Positions 1 through 5,102 of a DNA stretch of 5,102 bases are shown here, piece after piece. The DNA is from Candidatus Sulfotelmatobacter sp. GTDB taxonomy: Bacteria; Acidobacteriota; Terriglobia; Terriglobales; Acidobacteriaceae. The stretch covers positions 1-5,102 of the forward strand of contig JASICF010000261.1 of assembly GCA_030044775.1 (NCBI GenBank). Reading direction: 5' to 3'. The notes under the pieces were generated by a model. The model saw only the letters and a list, made by a program, of their open reading frames with translations, was not told the origin of the DNA and searched no databases. A program made the translations under genes and the position numbers. Every line of letters starts with the position of its first letter. Position 1 is the stretch's first letter.

Positions 1-612
1 TGGATTCGCGTCTCGCAGGCGCTCGACTATGTCGCCGGCGTTCATCCGCGATTCGATCGGCCCCGCGCGGAAAGCTTTCTCGGCAAGACCAAAATCTCGC
101 ACCGTAGCAAAGTCGGCGAGCTCTCGAAGGGCATGGTGGCACAGCTACATCTTGCTCTGATCATGGCCATCGATGCGAAATTGCTGGTGCTGGATGAACC
201 CACGCTGGGCCTCGACATCCTATACCGCAAGCAGTTCTACGATTCGTTGCTGAATGACTACTTCGATCACAACCGCACGATCGTGGTCACGACCAATCAA
301 GTTGAAGAAATCCAGAACGTCATCACCGACCTTATGTTTATCGACGGCGGCCGCATCGCATTGAGTTGCAGCATGGAAGAGCTCGAGTCGCGCTACGCCG
401 AAGTGGTGGTAAAGCCGGAACACGCGGCTGCGGCGCGCGCGCTGAAGCCGATTCATGAACGCCAGGGTCTCGGCCGGAGCGTTCTGCTTTTCGACCGCGC
501 GAATCGTCAGGAACTCGCCGCCCTCGGCGAAGTCGGGACGCCCAGCATTGCCGACCTGTTCGTCGCGGTCATGGGTAATCACACGAATCCGCAGCAAGGA
601 GCGTTGAAATGA
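1..612 (+). CDS. ABC transporter ATP-binding protein, 5' end cut by the window (YtrB-like)
   Basis: This is the nucleotide-binding subunit of an ABC-2 type exporter; it would sit on the cytoplasmic face and hydrolyse ATP for the adjacent permease. The frame is open from base 1 and 203 residues are visible, so the Walker A and Q-loop lie outside the window. Seen directly (fragment numbering): a signature motif in the variant form LSKGM (residues 41-45), a textbook Walker B with D-loop (LLVLDEPTLGLD, 61-72), and then TTNQVEEIQ (97-105) where the H-loop His would be. Asn99 (codon 295-297) takes the His position. The last ~90 residues form the C-terminal extension usual in this family. The stop overlaps the permease start as ATGA (609-612), so the two genes are translationally coupled. 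The substrate is unknown. In related loci a GntR regulator often precedes the ATPase, but that region is not visible. The family call is secure; the YtrB-like subfamily is inferred from the permease partner. Confidence 0.93.
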   Translation, partial: WIRVSQALDYVAGVHPRFDRPRAESFLGKTKISHRSKVGELSKGMVAQLHLALIMAIDAKLLVLDEPTLGLDILYRKQFYDSLLNDYFDHNRTIVVTTNQVEEIQNVITDLMFIDGGRIALSCSMEELESRYAEVVVKPEHAAAARALKPIHERQGLGRSVLLFDRANRQELAALGEVGTPSIADLFVAVMGNHTNPQQGALK

Positions 613-1547
613 GTACTCAATCGAATGCCTCGGCGGAGTCTCCCGCTTCTCGGACGATCGCCGCTGCGGGCCTATCGCCGACCTATCCGATGCGCTGGTC
701 TCTTCAGCGTGAATTGTGGGAAAACCGGTCGATTTACCTCGCGCCACTGTCGGCCGCAGGCATTGGCCTGGCCGGTTTCCTGATCCATCTGCTGACGAAG
801 CGGCACATTCTGGCAGGACTCGGCTCCGCATTTCAGTTGCAAGAACTGCGCGAGTTAACTGTGCCTTACGCGCTTGTGGCCTCACTGATCATGGGCGCGG
901 CTTTCATCGTCAGCATTTTTTATTCGCTCGATGCGCTTTATGGCGAACGCCGCGACCGCACCATTCTGTTCTGGAAGTCTCTCCCGGTTTCCGATCTTAC
1001 GACCGTGCTTTCGAAGGCGAGCATCCCGCTGATCATCCTGCCATTCCTGGCGTTTGCGATCGTGGTTGCCGCGATCCTCTTCATGCTGCCGGTGAACATG
1101 GTCGCGCTCGCAGGTAGCGGCATTGGTTTCGGGCAGCTTTGGCAGAGCCTGCAATTGTGGCCGTCGGCCAAGATGCTTCTCTACCACCTGGTGACGGTGC
1201 ACATCCTCTGGTACGCGCCGCTCTATGCCTGGCTGCTGCTGGTTTCCGCATGGGCGCGGCGTGCTCCGCTGCTCTGGGCTTTCCTGCCGCCACTGATCGT
1301 TTCATTGTTCGAGAAACTCGCATTTCATACTTCGTACATATCCAACCTGTTGTTGGAACGGCTTGGAACGGTCTCAGGGGCCGGTGGAGCGGGAGAAGCG
1401 ACAGGCGCGGGAGCGCCTCTGATGCCAAGCCCACAGTTCATGCCCGACAGGTTTTTCTTTCTGCCAGGTCTGTGGATTGGGTTGCTGGTCGCTGCAGGAT
1501 TTCTCGCGCTGGCAGTGCGCCTGCGCCACTTGCGTGAGCCAATCTGA
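609..1547 (+). CDS. ABC-2 type transporter permease subunit (YtrC-like)
   Basis: This 312-residue integral membrane protein would form the translocation path for the preceding ATPase. The ATG at 609 overlaps the ATPase stop and has AAGGAG at 596-601, 7 nt upstream, which settles the start. By hydropathy I see about six TM segments: roughly residues 41-62, 85-107, 137-163, 190-215, 219-238 and 284-305. The first 40 residues are hydrophilic and cytoplasmic. Between TM2 and TM3 lies DALYGERRDRTILFWKSLP (108-126). This D-x-L-x-x-E-R-x-D-x-T-I/L-FWKS-LP-V-S-D pattern is a hallmark I associate with YtrC-like ABC-2 permeases, and it probably contacts the ATPase. The loop before the last TM contains a Gly/Ala-rich stretch (257-270), probably a flexible extracytoplasmic loop. 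Composition matches its neighbours. The exported substrate cannot be read from the sequence; peptides, antibiotics or lipids are all possible for the family. Confidence 0.9.
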   Translation: MSTQSNASAESPASRTIAAAGLSPTYPMRWSLQRELWENRSIYLAPLSAAGIGLAGFLIHLLTKRHILAGLGSAFQLQELRELTVPYALVASLIMGAAFIVSIFYSLDALYGERRDRTILFWKSLPVSDLTTVLSKASIPLIILPFLAFAIVVAAILFMLPVNMVALAGSGIGFGQLWQSLQLWPSAKMLLYHLVTVHILWYAPLYAWLLLVSAWARRAPLLWAFLPPLIVSLFEKLAFHTSYISNLLLERLGTVSGAGGAGEATGAGAPLMPSPQFMPDRFFFLPGLWIGLLVAAGFLALAVRLRHLREPI

Positions 1548-1627
1548 TTTCGGCGATCTTCAGAGGATTTCAGAGAGAAGTTAACCGGCACGATGAGAAT
1601 TGAGAGCAGTAGATCACGGAGTCCACC

Positions 1628-2365
1628 ATGCGAACGCCAATCCTCGCACTTCATATTGCCGGCGGTACATTAGGAATGCTGTCCGGATTCGCTTCCATGT
1701 TCCTGCGCAAAGGTTCCCGGCGCCACAGCATCGCCGGAGATGTATTTGTGGTTTCCATGCTGATCATGTCCTGCGCCGGCGCGTATCTCGCAGTTATGAA
1801 GTCGCAGCCTGGTAATATCCTCGGCGGAATTTTCACTTTTTATCTCGTCGCAACCGCCTGGCTTACGGCGCGCCGCAGAGACGCCGAAACCAACATCTTC
1901 GATTGGGCTGGACTTTTGCTAGTTGCGACCGTCGCCGCTTTCGAAATCACGTACGGTATGGAAGCTGCGCTGAGTTCGACGGGCCTTAAATACGATTACC
2001 CTCCTGGGCCTTACTTCTTTATGGGTTCGTTCACGCTGCTCGCGACCGTTGGAGATGTTCGCATGCTCCTGCGCGGAGGCATCTGCGGCTCCAGCCGCCT
2101 CGCGCGCCATTTGTGGCGCATGTGCTTTGCGCAGTTCATCGCTGCAGCCTCGATCTTTTTGGCCAGACAGCAGTTATTTCCCGCCATTTTGCGCAGGACT
2201 GGCGCGCTTTATCTCTTGAGTTTCCTTCCGCTGGTCTTTTTGGTCGGCTGGCTGATACGTGTTCGCGCCGCAAAAGCATACCAACCGAAAGTGATCGCTC
2301 GTATGAGCCTCGATTCCATCCCGCTTGGAGTGGGAAACAAATATGAGCACAGCTTCATTAAATAA
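1628..2365 (+). CDS. DUF2306-like polytopic membrane protein, function unknown
   Basis: This 245-residue hydrophobic protein has about seven predicted TM segments (approximate residues 5-25, 36-56, 62-80, 92-112, 129-147, 162-180 and 192-212). The N-terminus LHIAGGTLGMLSG, then a basic LRKGSRRHSIAGDVF stretch and SCAGAYLAV, matches the pattern I know from DUF2306-type membrane proteins: His in TM1, R-x-x-H at the membrane edge, then G-D/R-V. The second half has RHLWRMCFAQFIAAASIF (160-177), also typical of long members. His9, His33 and His161 lie at or near membrane edges and could be cofactor ligands such as haem, but this is inference only. The start is the ATG at 1628 with GGAG at 1618-1621, 6 nt away. 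No better upstream start is in frame. It begins 80 nt after the permease on the same strand with no visible terminator, so read-through from the ABC genes is possible. A role in transport is not established. Confidence 0.78.
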   Translation: MRTPILALHIAGGTLGMLSGFASMFLRKGSRRHSIAGDVFVVSMLIMSCAGAYLAVMKSQPGNILGGIFTFYLVATAWLTARRRDAETNIFDWAGLLLVATVAAFEITYGMEAALSSTGLKYDYPPGPYFFMGSFTLLATVGDVRMLLRGGICGSSRLARHLWRMCFAQFIAAASIFLARQQLFPAILRRTGALYLLSFLPLVFLVGWLIRVRAAKAYQPKVIARMSLDSIPLGVGNKYEHSFIK

Positions 2366-2435
2366 TTGGCAATACGGACACCCTTGTCGAGTAACGGTCC
2401 CGTCGCCAACCGCGAAAACCAAGGAGGGCTAGGGC

Positions 2436-3167
2436 ATGAATTCGAGCAAGAAAACGGCACGACTTGCAGGCTTGCTCTACACACTCTTCTCTGCACCTGG
2501 TTTCTTCGCCATGGTCTATGTGCCGCACAAGCTGATCGTCGACGGAAACGCGCCGGCAACAGCCAGTAACATCGCAGCCCACGAGATGCTATTTCGCCTT
2601 GGGATCGCGGCCCAACTCGTCAGCCAGGCTGGTTTCATTTTCGTTGTGCTCGCATTGTACGAGCTGCTCAAGGGGGTCAATCGGAGGTGCGCGGTGCTCA
2701 TGGTGATATTGGTTGTCGGACCGATCCCTATAGGGTTTCTGAATGAGCTGAACTCCGTCGCCGCCCTTGCCCTCGTGCGTGGGTCTGACTTCTTGTCCAT
2801 ATTCGAAAAGCCGCAGCGGGACGCTGCGGCGATGTTGTTCCTCAATCTGCATTTTCAGGCAATTGTCATTGACGAAGTCTTCTTCGGTCTTTGGCTGATT
2901 CCGCTGGCGCTCCTGGTATACAGGTCGCGCTTCCTGCCGCGGTTCCTGGGCGTCTGGCTCGCCATCGATGGGCTCGCCTGGGTGATCCTCAGCCTTACGG
3001 GCATACTGTTGCCGCAATATTACGACAAAGCATTTACCTACTGTCAGCCCGCCTCTTTCGGCGAGGTGGCACTCATGCTCTGGCTGCTGGTCATGGGTGC
3101 GAAGGATCAACCACTCGAAGCCCCGGACGGCAACACTTATGCTTCGGCCGCAAGGATTAAATATTGA
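2436..3167 (+). CDS. DUF4386 family membrane protein, function unknown
   Basis: This 243-residue protein has about six TM segments (near residues 8-29, 54-77, 85-110, 137-161, 169-192 and 205-221). It carries the order of motifs I recognise from DUF4386 proteins: ARLAGLLYTLFSAPGFFA at the N-terminus, then APATASNIAAHEMLFRLGIAAQ (split around residue 48), ALYELLKGVNR (73-83), FFGLWLIPLALLVYRS (149-164) and FLPRFLGVWLAI (166-177). No catalytic or binding residues are assigned for this family. The start is fixed by a perfect AAGGAGG at 2421-2427, 8 nt before the ATG. The hydrophilic C-terminal ~20 residues would be cytoplasmic or extracytoplasmic tail. It lies 70 nt after the DUF2306-like gene in the same direction. 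Whether the two are one operon is unclear, because the gap holds no convincing promoter or terminator. Confidence 0.85.
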   Translation: MNSSKKTARLAGLLYTLFSAPGFFAMVYVPHKLIVDGNAPATASNIAAHEMLFRLGIAAQLVSQAGFIFVVLALYELLKGVNRRCAVLMVILVVGPIPIGFLNELNSVAALALVRGSDFLSIFEKPQRDAAAMLFLNLHFQAIVIDEVFFGLWLIPLALLVYRSRFLPRFLGVWLAIDGLAWVILSLTGILLPQYYDKAFTYCQPASFGEVALMLWLLVMGAKDQPLEAPDGNTYASAARIKY

Positions 3168-3217
3168 ATGCGGGGAAGAGCCAGCGCACAAACGACGCTC
3201 CACAATATTTCGCCCCG

Positions 3218-3325
3218 CCATCCGTCTACAGGAGTGGATGGATGATCCATGGGCGTCCCGACTGTGGCTGGGAATATCGTGTCCGGGAGAATCGCGGCTG
3301 GAGAAATGCCGGACCAGGATCGTGA
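3218..3325 (+). promoter_or_regulatory. Structured leader of the sigma-factor gene with an out-of-frame short ORF
   Basis: CCATCC (3218-3223) can pair with GGATGG (3236-3241), leaving a 12-nt loop that presents AGGAG (3230-3234). The same GGATGG overlaps a second palindrome, ATGGAT-G-ATCCAT (3238-3250), that covers the A and T of the ATG at 3249. The two pairings are mutually exclusive. The AGGAG is ideally spaced (7 nt) not for the sigma frame but for an ATG at 3242, which opens a 27-codon ORF ending TGA at 3323-3325, just past the internal sigma-frame ATG at 3306. These sequences are plainly visible. A regulatory role, by translational coupling or an RNA switch, is inference and the hairpins are short. 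Confidence 0.3.
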
Positions 3326-3899
3326 AATCTCCAAAATCGTCGGGCAACAACGCGCACGGCTGCGCAATTTCATCCGCCGGCGCGTTCCCAACGAAGCCGA
3401 CGTGGAAGATGTCCTGCAGGATGTCTTTTTCAAGCTGGTCGAAGCTAACCGCCTGCTGATGCCGGTTGAACACGTCACCGGATGGCTGTTTCGCGTGGCG
3501 CGCAATCGCATCACGGATCTGTTCCGCAAGAAGCAGCCAGAGCTATTCGGCGATTTGGCGTTCGAGGCTGAAGATGGCGAACTGCCGATCGAGGATCTGT
3601 TGCCATCGCCCGATGCGGGTCCGGAAATGCAGCATTTTCGGAACCTGCTTCTCGATGAGTTGGAAGATGCGCTGGGAGAATTGCCCGACGAGCAGCGCGA
3701 GGTCTTCATCGAGCATGCACTTGAAGGACGCAGTTTCAAAGAGATCTCAGCAGAAAGTGGAGTCAACATGAACACGCTGCTCGCGCGCAAGCGCTACGCG
3801 GTGCTGCATCTGCGCGAGCGATTGCAGAGCGTCTACGAAGAGTTTGCACAGTTCGCAGCTAGTGACAAACGGCAAAACGAAATGGGGAAGTACTTATGA
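3249..3899 (+). CDS. ECF-type RNA polymerase sigma factor (sigma-70 family)
   Basis: This is a cytoplasmic alternative sigma factor that would direct core RNA polymerase to a specific promoter set. Sigma region 2 spans about residues 34-98, with ADVEDVLQDVFFKLVEA (50-66) as region 2.1-2.2 and GWLFRVARNRITDLFRKK (78-95) as the core-binding and -10 recognition helices. An acidic linker follows (about 99-130). Region 4 spans about 135-195: ALGELPDEQREVFIEHALEG, then the HTH RSFKEISAESGVNMNTLLARK (split around 170), which reads the -35 element. There is no region 1.1 or 3, as expected for ECF factors. The start is uncertain. ATG 3249 gives 216 residues but sits 14 nt from AGGAG. GTG 3279 and ATG 3306 (197 residues, beginning MPDQDREISK) are alternatives, and conserved sequence only starts after the latter. 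The stop overlaps the next gene by ATGA (3896-3899). An 81-nt gap separates it from the DUF4386 gene. The regulon and the specific ECF group are not assigned. Confidence 0.92.
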   Translation: MGVPTVAGNIVSGRIAAGEMPDQDREISKIVGQQRARLRNFIRRRVPNEADVEDVLQDVFFKLVEANRLLMPVEHVTGWLFRVARNRITDLFRKKQPELFGDLAFEAEDGELPIEDLLPSPDAGPEMQHFRNLLLDELEDALGELPDEQREVFIEHALEGRSFKEISAESGVNMNTLLARKRYAVLHLRERLQSVYEEFAQFAASDKRQNEMGKYL

Positions 3900-4237
3900 A
3901 GAAAAGAATGATTTGGATTGCGCCTCTGGGAATTCTGGCAATGGCGGCCTTCACCTTTCTTGGCGGCGAAATTGTGAAGCTCTTGTGGAACTGGCTGCTG
4001 CCCCCGTTGTTCGGCTGGCGCCTGATCACCTTCTGGCAAGCGGTGGGAGTGCTGGCTCTCAGCCGCATTCTTTTCGGACGCTGGGGTGGCCGCGGTTTTC
4101 CTCGCTACGGGTTTCGCGGACGCATGCGCGAGCGCTGGGAGAAAATGACACCCGAGGAGCGGGAAAAGCTTCGCGAGCGATGGGGCGGCCGCTGCGGAGG
4201 CTTTGAGGCGCCGCCCGAGCCCAAGCCTAGCATGTGA
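3896..4237 (+). CDS. Small two-TM membrane protein coupled to the sigma factor; candidate membrane regulator
   Basis: This 113-residue protein starts at an ATG overlapping the sigma-factor stop (ATGA, 3896-3899). GGGGA lies at 3884-3888, 7 nt upstream, so the start is firm. After a basic MKKR, TM1 covers about residues 5-24. An amphipathic patch LWNWLLPPLFGW (30-41) follows, then TFWQAVGVLALSRILFG (45-61) as TM2, then a Gly/Arg-rich hinge and a charged helix, MRERWEKMTPEEREKLRERW (77-96), with a Pro-rich end. I recall small proteins with the same LWNWL-P-FG / TFWQA-LLSRILFG pattern beside ECF sigma factors in several phyla, without known function. By position it is a plausible anti-sigma or sigma-tethering factor, with the cytoplasmic charged helix able to contact the sigma factor. 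It lacks the zinc-binding H-x3-C-x2-C of ZAS anti-sigma factors. The MTPEERE segment resembles those in Spy/CpxP-like proteins, but no second such repeat is present. The function is inferred from coupling only. Confidence 0.85.
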   Translation: MKKRMIWIAPLGILAMAAFTFLGGEIVKLLWNWLLPPLFGWRLITFWQAVGVLALSRILFGRWGGRGFPRYGFRGRMRERWEKMTPEEREKLRERWGGRCGGFEAPPEPKPSM

Positions 4238-4288
4238 ACTGCAAGACCGGTATTTCGACAAATTTTCCAAGAGCCATAAAGCTGCGTC

Positions 4289-4317
4289 TTGACCAGCTCC
4301 TAATTCGTGTGTACACT
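4289..4317 (+). promoter_or_regulatory. Sigma-70 type promoter of the brnA locus
   Basis: TTGACC (4289-4294) and TACACT (4312-4317) are separated by exactly 17 nt. Each differs from the -35 and -10 consensus at one position. Transcription would start near 4324, giving a leader of about 14-22 nt before the candidate start codons at 4338 (TTG) and 4346 (ATG). The -10 box lies inside the inverted repeat at 4306-4328, so a bound repressor would block the polymerase directly. It is the best promoter in the window. Confidence 0.72.
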
Positions 4318-4328
4318 GTGTACATACG
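4306..4328 (+). promoter_or_regulatory. Probable BrnA autoregulatory operator (inverted repeat over the -10 box)
   Basis: Two 11-bp arms, CGTGTGTACAC (4306-4316) and GTGTACATACG (4318-4328), are inverted around T4317 and match at 10 of 11 positions. Read as direct repeats, TGTGTACA occurs at 4308-4315 and again at 4317-4324, a 9-bp step, with the self-complementary core TGTACA in each. This suits two ribbon-helix-helix dimers binding side by side. BrnA antitoxins are known to repress their own promoter, and the site covers the -10 box just ahead of brnA. That BrnA binds here is inference. Confidence 0.68.
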
Positions 4329-4337
4329 AAGAAAACA

Positions 4338-4637
4338 TTGAACAAATGCTTTTCGAGTGGGATTACGCAGACCACCTCAAGAAGGAGAGCGGAGGGAGCG
4401 ACCGACTTTAAGCGTTTGCGCAGGATGCGAGATGCCGAGATCGACTTCTCAGAGATCCCCAAGCTCGGCAAATCGTTTTGGAAGCACGCCCGGCTCGTCA
4501 TGCCAGAGCCGAAAGACCGTCTTACCATTCGAGTTGATCACGAAGTTGTCCAGTGGCTGAAGAAAAAGGGTCCCGGCTACCAAACGCGAATCAACGCAAT
4601 TCTGCGCTCGTATATGGAAGCACAAGAAAGAACCTAA
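4338..4637 (+). CDS. brnA: BrnA-family antitoxin (ribbon-helix-helix), apparently orphan
   Basis: BrnA is the DNA-binding antitoxin that neutralises the BrnT ribonuclease and represses the operon. The family pattern is clear: ATDFKRLRRMRDAEIDFSEIP (21-41, split at 30), FWKHARLVMPEPKD (47-60), the RHH beta strand DRLTIRVD (60-67), helix HEVVQWLKKKG (68-78) and the signature GYQTRINAILRSYMEAQ (80-96). The C-terminus is intact. The start is uncertain. In frame I find TTG 4338 (99 residues), TTG 4416 and ATG 4425 (70 residues). The TTG at 4338 has weak GAAG at 4328-4331. Residues 21-30 are conserved in relatives, which argues against 4425 being the ancestral start, but the first ~12 residues of the 99-residue version come from the brnT remnant read in another frame. 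It follows its own promoter and operator. No complete toxin gene is present on either side within the window. Confidence 0.82.
   Translation: MNKCFSSGITQTTSRRRAEGATDFKRLRRMRDAEIDFSEIPKLGKSFWKHARLVMPEPKDRLTIRVDHEVVQWLKKKGPGYQTRINAILRSYMEAQERT
4346..4411 (+). pseudogene. brnT: Remnant of brnT toxin start (truncated, 21 codons)
   Basis: The ATG at 4346 encodes MLFEWD, which is the characteristic opening of BrnT RNase toxins (M-x-FEWD-x-x-K...). The expected continuation (x-K-x-x-x-N-x-x-KHGVSF and about 70 further residues) is absent. The frame drifts into unrelated residues and stops at TAA 4409-4411. BrnT is normally about 90 residues and lies directly between the promoter and brnA, exactly where this fragment lies. 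The simplest reading is an internal deletion that fused the first six or so brnT codons to the start of brnA. The short translation could still act as a leader peptide whose stop lies 13 nt before the in-frame brnA ATG at 4425. The match is only six residues, so chance is possible, but the position strongly favours a remnant. Confidence 0.5.
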
Positions 4638-4694
4638 CCACCAACTCGGGTTTTGCGCCTAGCGACGGGGTATGTAAGGAGCTCCGAACTCGCC
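4638..4694. other. Convergent intergenic gap between brnA and the pirin gene
   Basis: These 57 bases separate two genes transcribed toward each other, where a bidirectional terminator would be expected. The only symmetry is GGGGTA (4667-4672) with TACCCC (4696-4701, reaching into the pirin stop) and an inner palindrome GGAGCTCC (4678-4685). Neither is followed by a T-run on either strand, so I do not call a terminator. Confidence 0.4.
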
Positions 4695-5102
4695 CTACCC
4701 CTTCAAAAACTTCCCCTCCTGCAGTTCTTCAAACGCCTGGCGCAGTTGCTCCTGCGTATTCATGACAATCGGACCGTACCACGCGACCGGCTCTTCCAGC
4801 GGTTTGCCGGAAACGAGCAAAAATCGAATGCCGTCGTCACCAGCCTGGACTGTAACTTCATCGCCGCGGTCAAACAAAATCAACGACCGATTATCGGCTT
4901 CCACCGGAGGCGCTGTATCGAGCCACTTGACAGCTTCGGTCGGCACCGCCAACGGTCCCGAGGCGTTGCAAAACTTGCCACCGCCGCCAAACACATAAGC
5001 AAACGCGTGCCGCGTGGTCTCGACCGGCAGCGATTTTCTTTTTCCCGGCGCGACCGACACATCAAGATAAATTGGGTCGGCGGCAATTCCATCCACCGGG
5101 CC
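4695..5102 (-). CDS. Pirin family protein, C-terminal part (N-terminus beyond the window)
   Basis: Read on the - strand, the frame is open from base 5102 (GPVDGIAADP...) to TAG at 4697-4695, giving 135 residues. This is the C-terminal cupin domain of a pirin (YhhW-like) bicupin. Characteristic elements are DPIYLDVSVAPGKRKSLPV (strand opening, about residues 8-26 of the fragment), HAFAYVFGGGGKF, LILFDRGDEVTVQA, the near-invariant EPVAWYGPIVMNTQEQLRQAF and the closing EGKFL. The metal-binding His/Glu set of pirins is in the N-terminal cupin, which is not visible, so catalytic competence (for example quercetin dioxygenase activity in YhhW) cannot be judged. GTG at 5096 is in frame but internal to the domain, so it is not taken as the start. 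The gene converges on brnA and is probably functionally unrelated to it. Confidence 0.92.
   Translation of the reverse strand, partial: GPVDGIAADPIYLDVSVAPGKRKSLPVETTRHAFAYVFGGGGKFCNASGPLAVPTEAVKWLDTAPPVEADNRSLILFDRGDEVTVQAGDDGIRFLLVSGKPLEEPVAWYGPIVMNTQEQLRQAFEELQEGKFLKG

Noticed and set aside
220..885. Open frame of 221 codons on the - strand
   Set aside because: It is antisense to the ABC ATPase and permease genes. The composition is shadow-like and no domain is recognisable.
2366..2394. TTGGCA at 2366-2371 as a -35 box before the DUF4386 gene
   Set aside because: At 17 nt spacing the -10 would be GAGTAA, which is too poor to call a promoter.
3137..3163. TTATGC / TAAATA as a promoter before the sigma gene
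   Set aside because: Spacing is only 15 nt and the boxes are weak. The AT-rich spot is the end of the DUF4386 gene. A GGAA/CGTC-type ECF autoregulatory promoter was also sought in 3165-3248 and no convincing pair was found.
2589..3473. Long open frame of 294 codons on the - strand
   Set aside because: It lies opposite the DUF4386 and sigma genes, both of which have clear family motifs and good ribosome sites. Its translation is rich in charged residues and Pro/His/Arg with no recognisable domain, typical of an antisense shadow in GC-rich DNA.
3833..4528. Open frame of 231 codons on the - strand across the small membrane gene and brnA promoter
   Set aside because: It is opposite a strong promoter/operator and two genes with family motifs. 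The sequence is low-complexity Ala/Ser/Arg with no domain.
4667..4701. GGGGTA...TACCCC inverted repeat as a bidirectional terminator between brnA and pirin
   Set aside because: Only 6 bp of stem, a 23-nt loop and no T-run on either strand.
5094..5096. GTG at 5096 as the start of a complete short cupin protein
   Set aside because: It falls inside the conserved pirin C-terminal domain and the frame is open to the window edge, so the gene is better read as truncated by the window.

Overview
This is a GC-rich bacterial chromosomal window. Seven protein-coding genes can be supported. Six lie on the + strand and one, at the right edge, lies on the - strand. Both end genes are cut by the window. 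There are no rRNA genes, tRNA genes, insertion sequences or CRISPR arrays that I can see. The protein styles (a YtrB/YtrC-like ABC-2 exporter, DUF2306- and DUF4386-type membrane proteins, an ECF sigma factor paired with a small 'LWNWL' membrane protein, BrnA and pirin) remind me most of Acidobacteriota (Terriglobia). That is a from-memory impression, not a database result.

Left part (1-1547): the 3' two thirds of an ABC transporter ATPase overlap a six-TM ABC-2 permease by ATGA. Together they would form an exporter of unknown substrate. The ATPase has Asn where the catalytic H-loop His is expected.

Middle (1628-3167): two unrelated polytopic membrane proteins of unknown function follow, with short gaps. 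One is DUF2306-like with about seven TM segments. The other is DUF4386-like with about six TM segments and an excellent Shine-Dalgarno sequence.

Regulatory module (3168-4237): an ECF-type sigma factor overlaps, by ATGA, a 113-residue two-TM protein with a charged helical tail. Tight coupling of a sigma factor to a small membrane protein suggests that the latter is its membrane-bound regulator, though it is not a recognisable ZAS-type anti-sigma factor. The sigma leader has an ambiguous start, a short out-of-frame ORF and two mutually exclusive hairpins.

Right part (4238-5102): a clear BrnA antitoxin gene sits behind a near-consensus sigma-70 promoter whose -10 box is embedded in an 11-bp-arm inverted repeat, an obvious autoregulatory operator. 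The BrnT toxin gene that should lie between promoter and brnA is missing. Only a MLFEWD start followed by an early stop remains, so this looks like a toxin-deleted, orphan-antitoxin locus with its control region intact. A convergent pirin-family gene runs off the right end.
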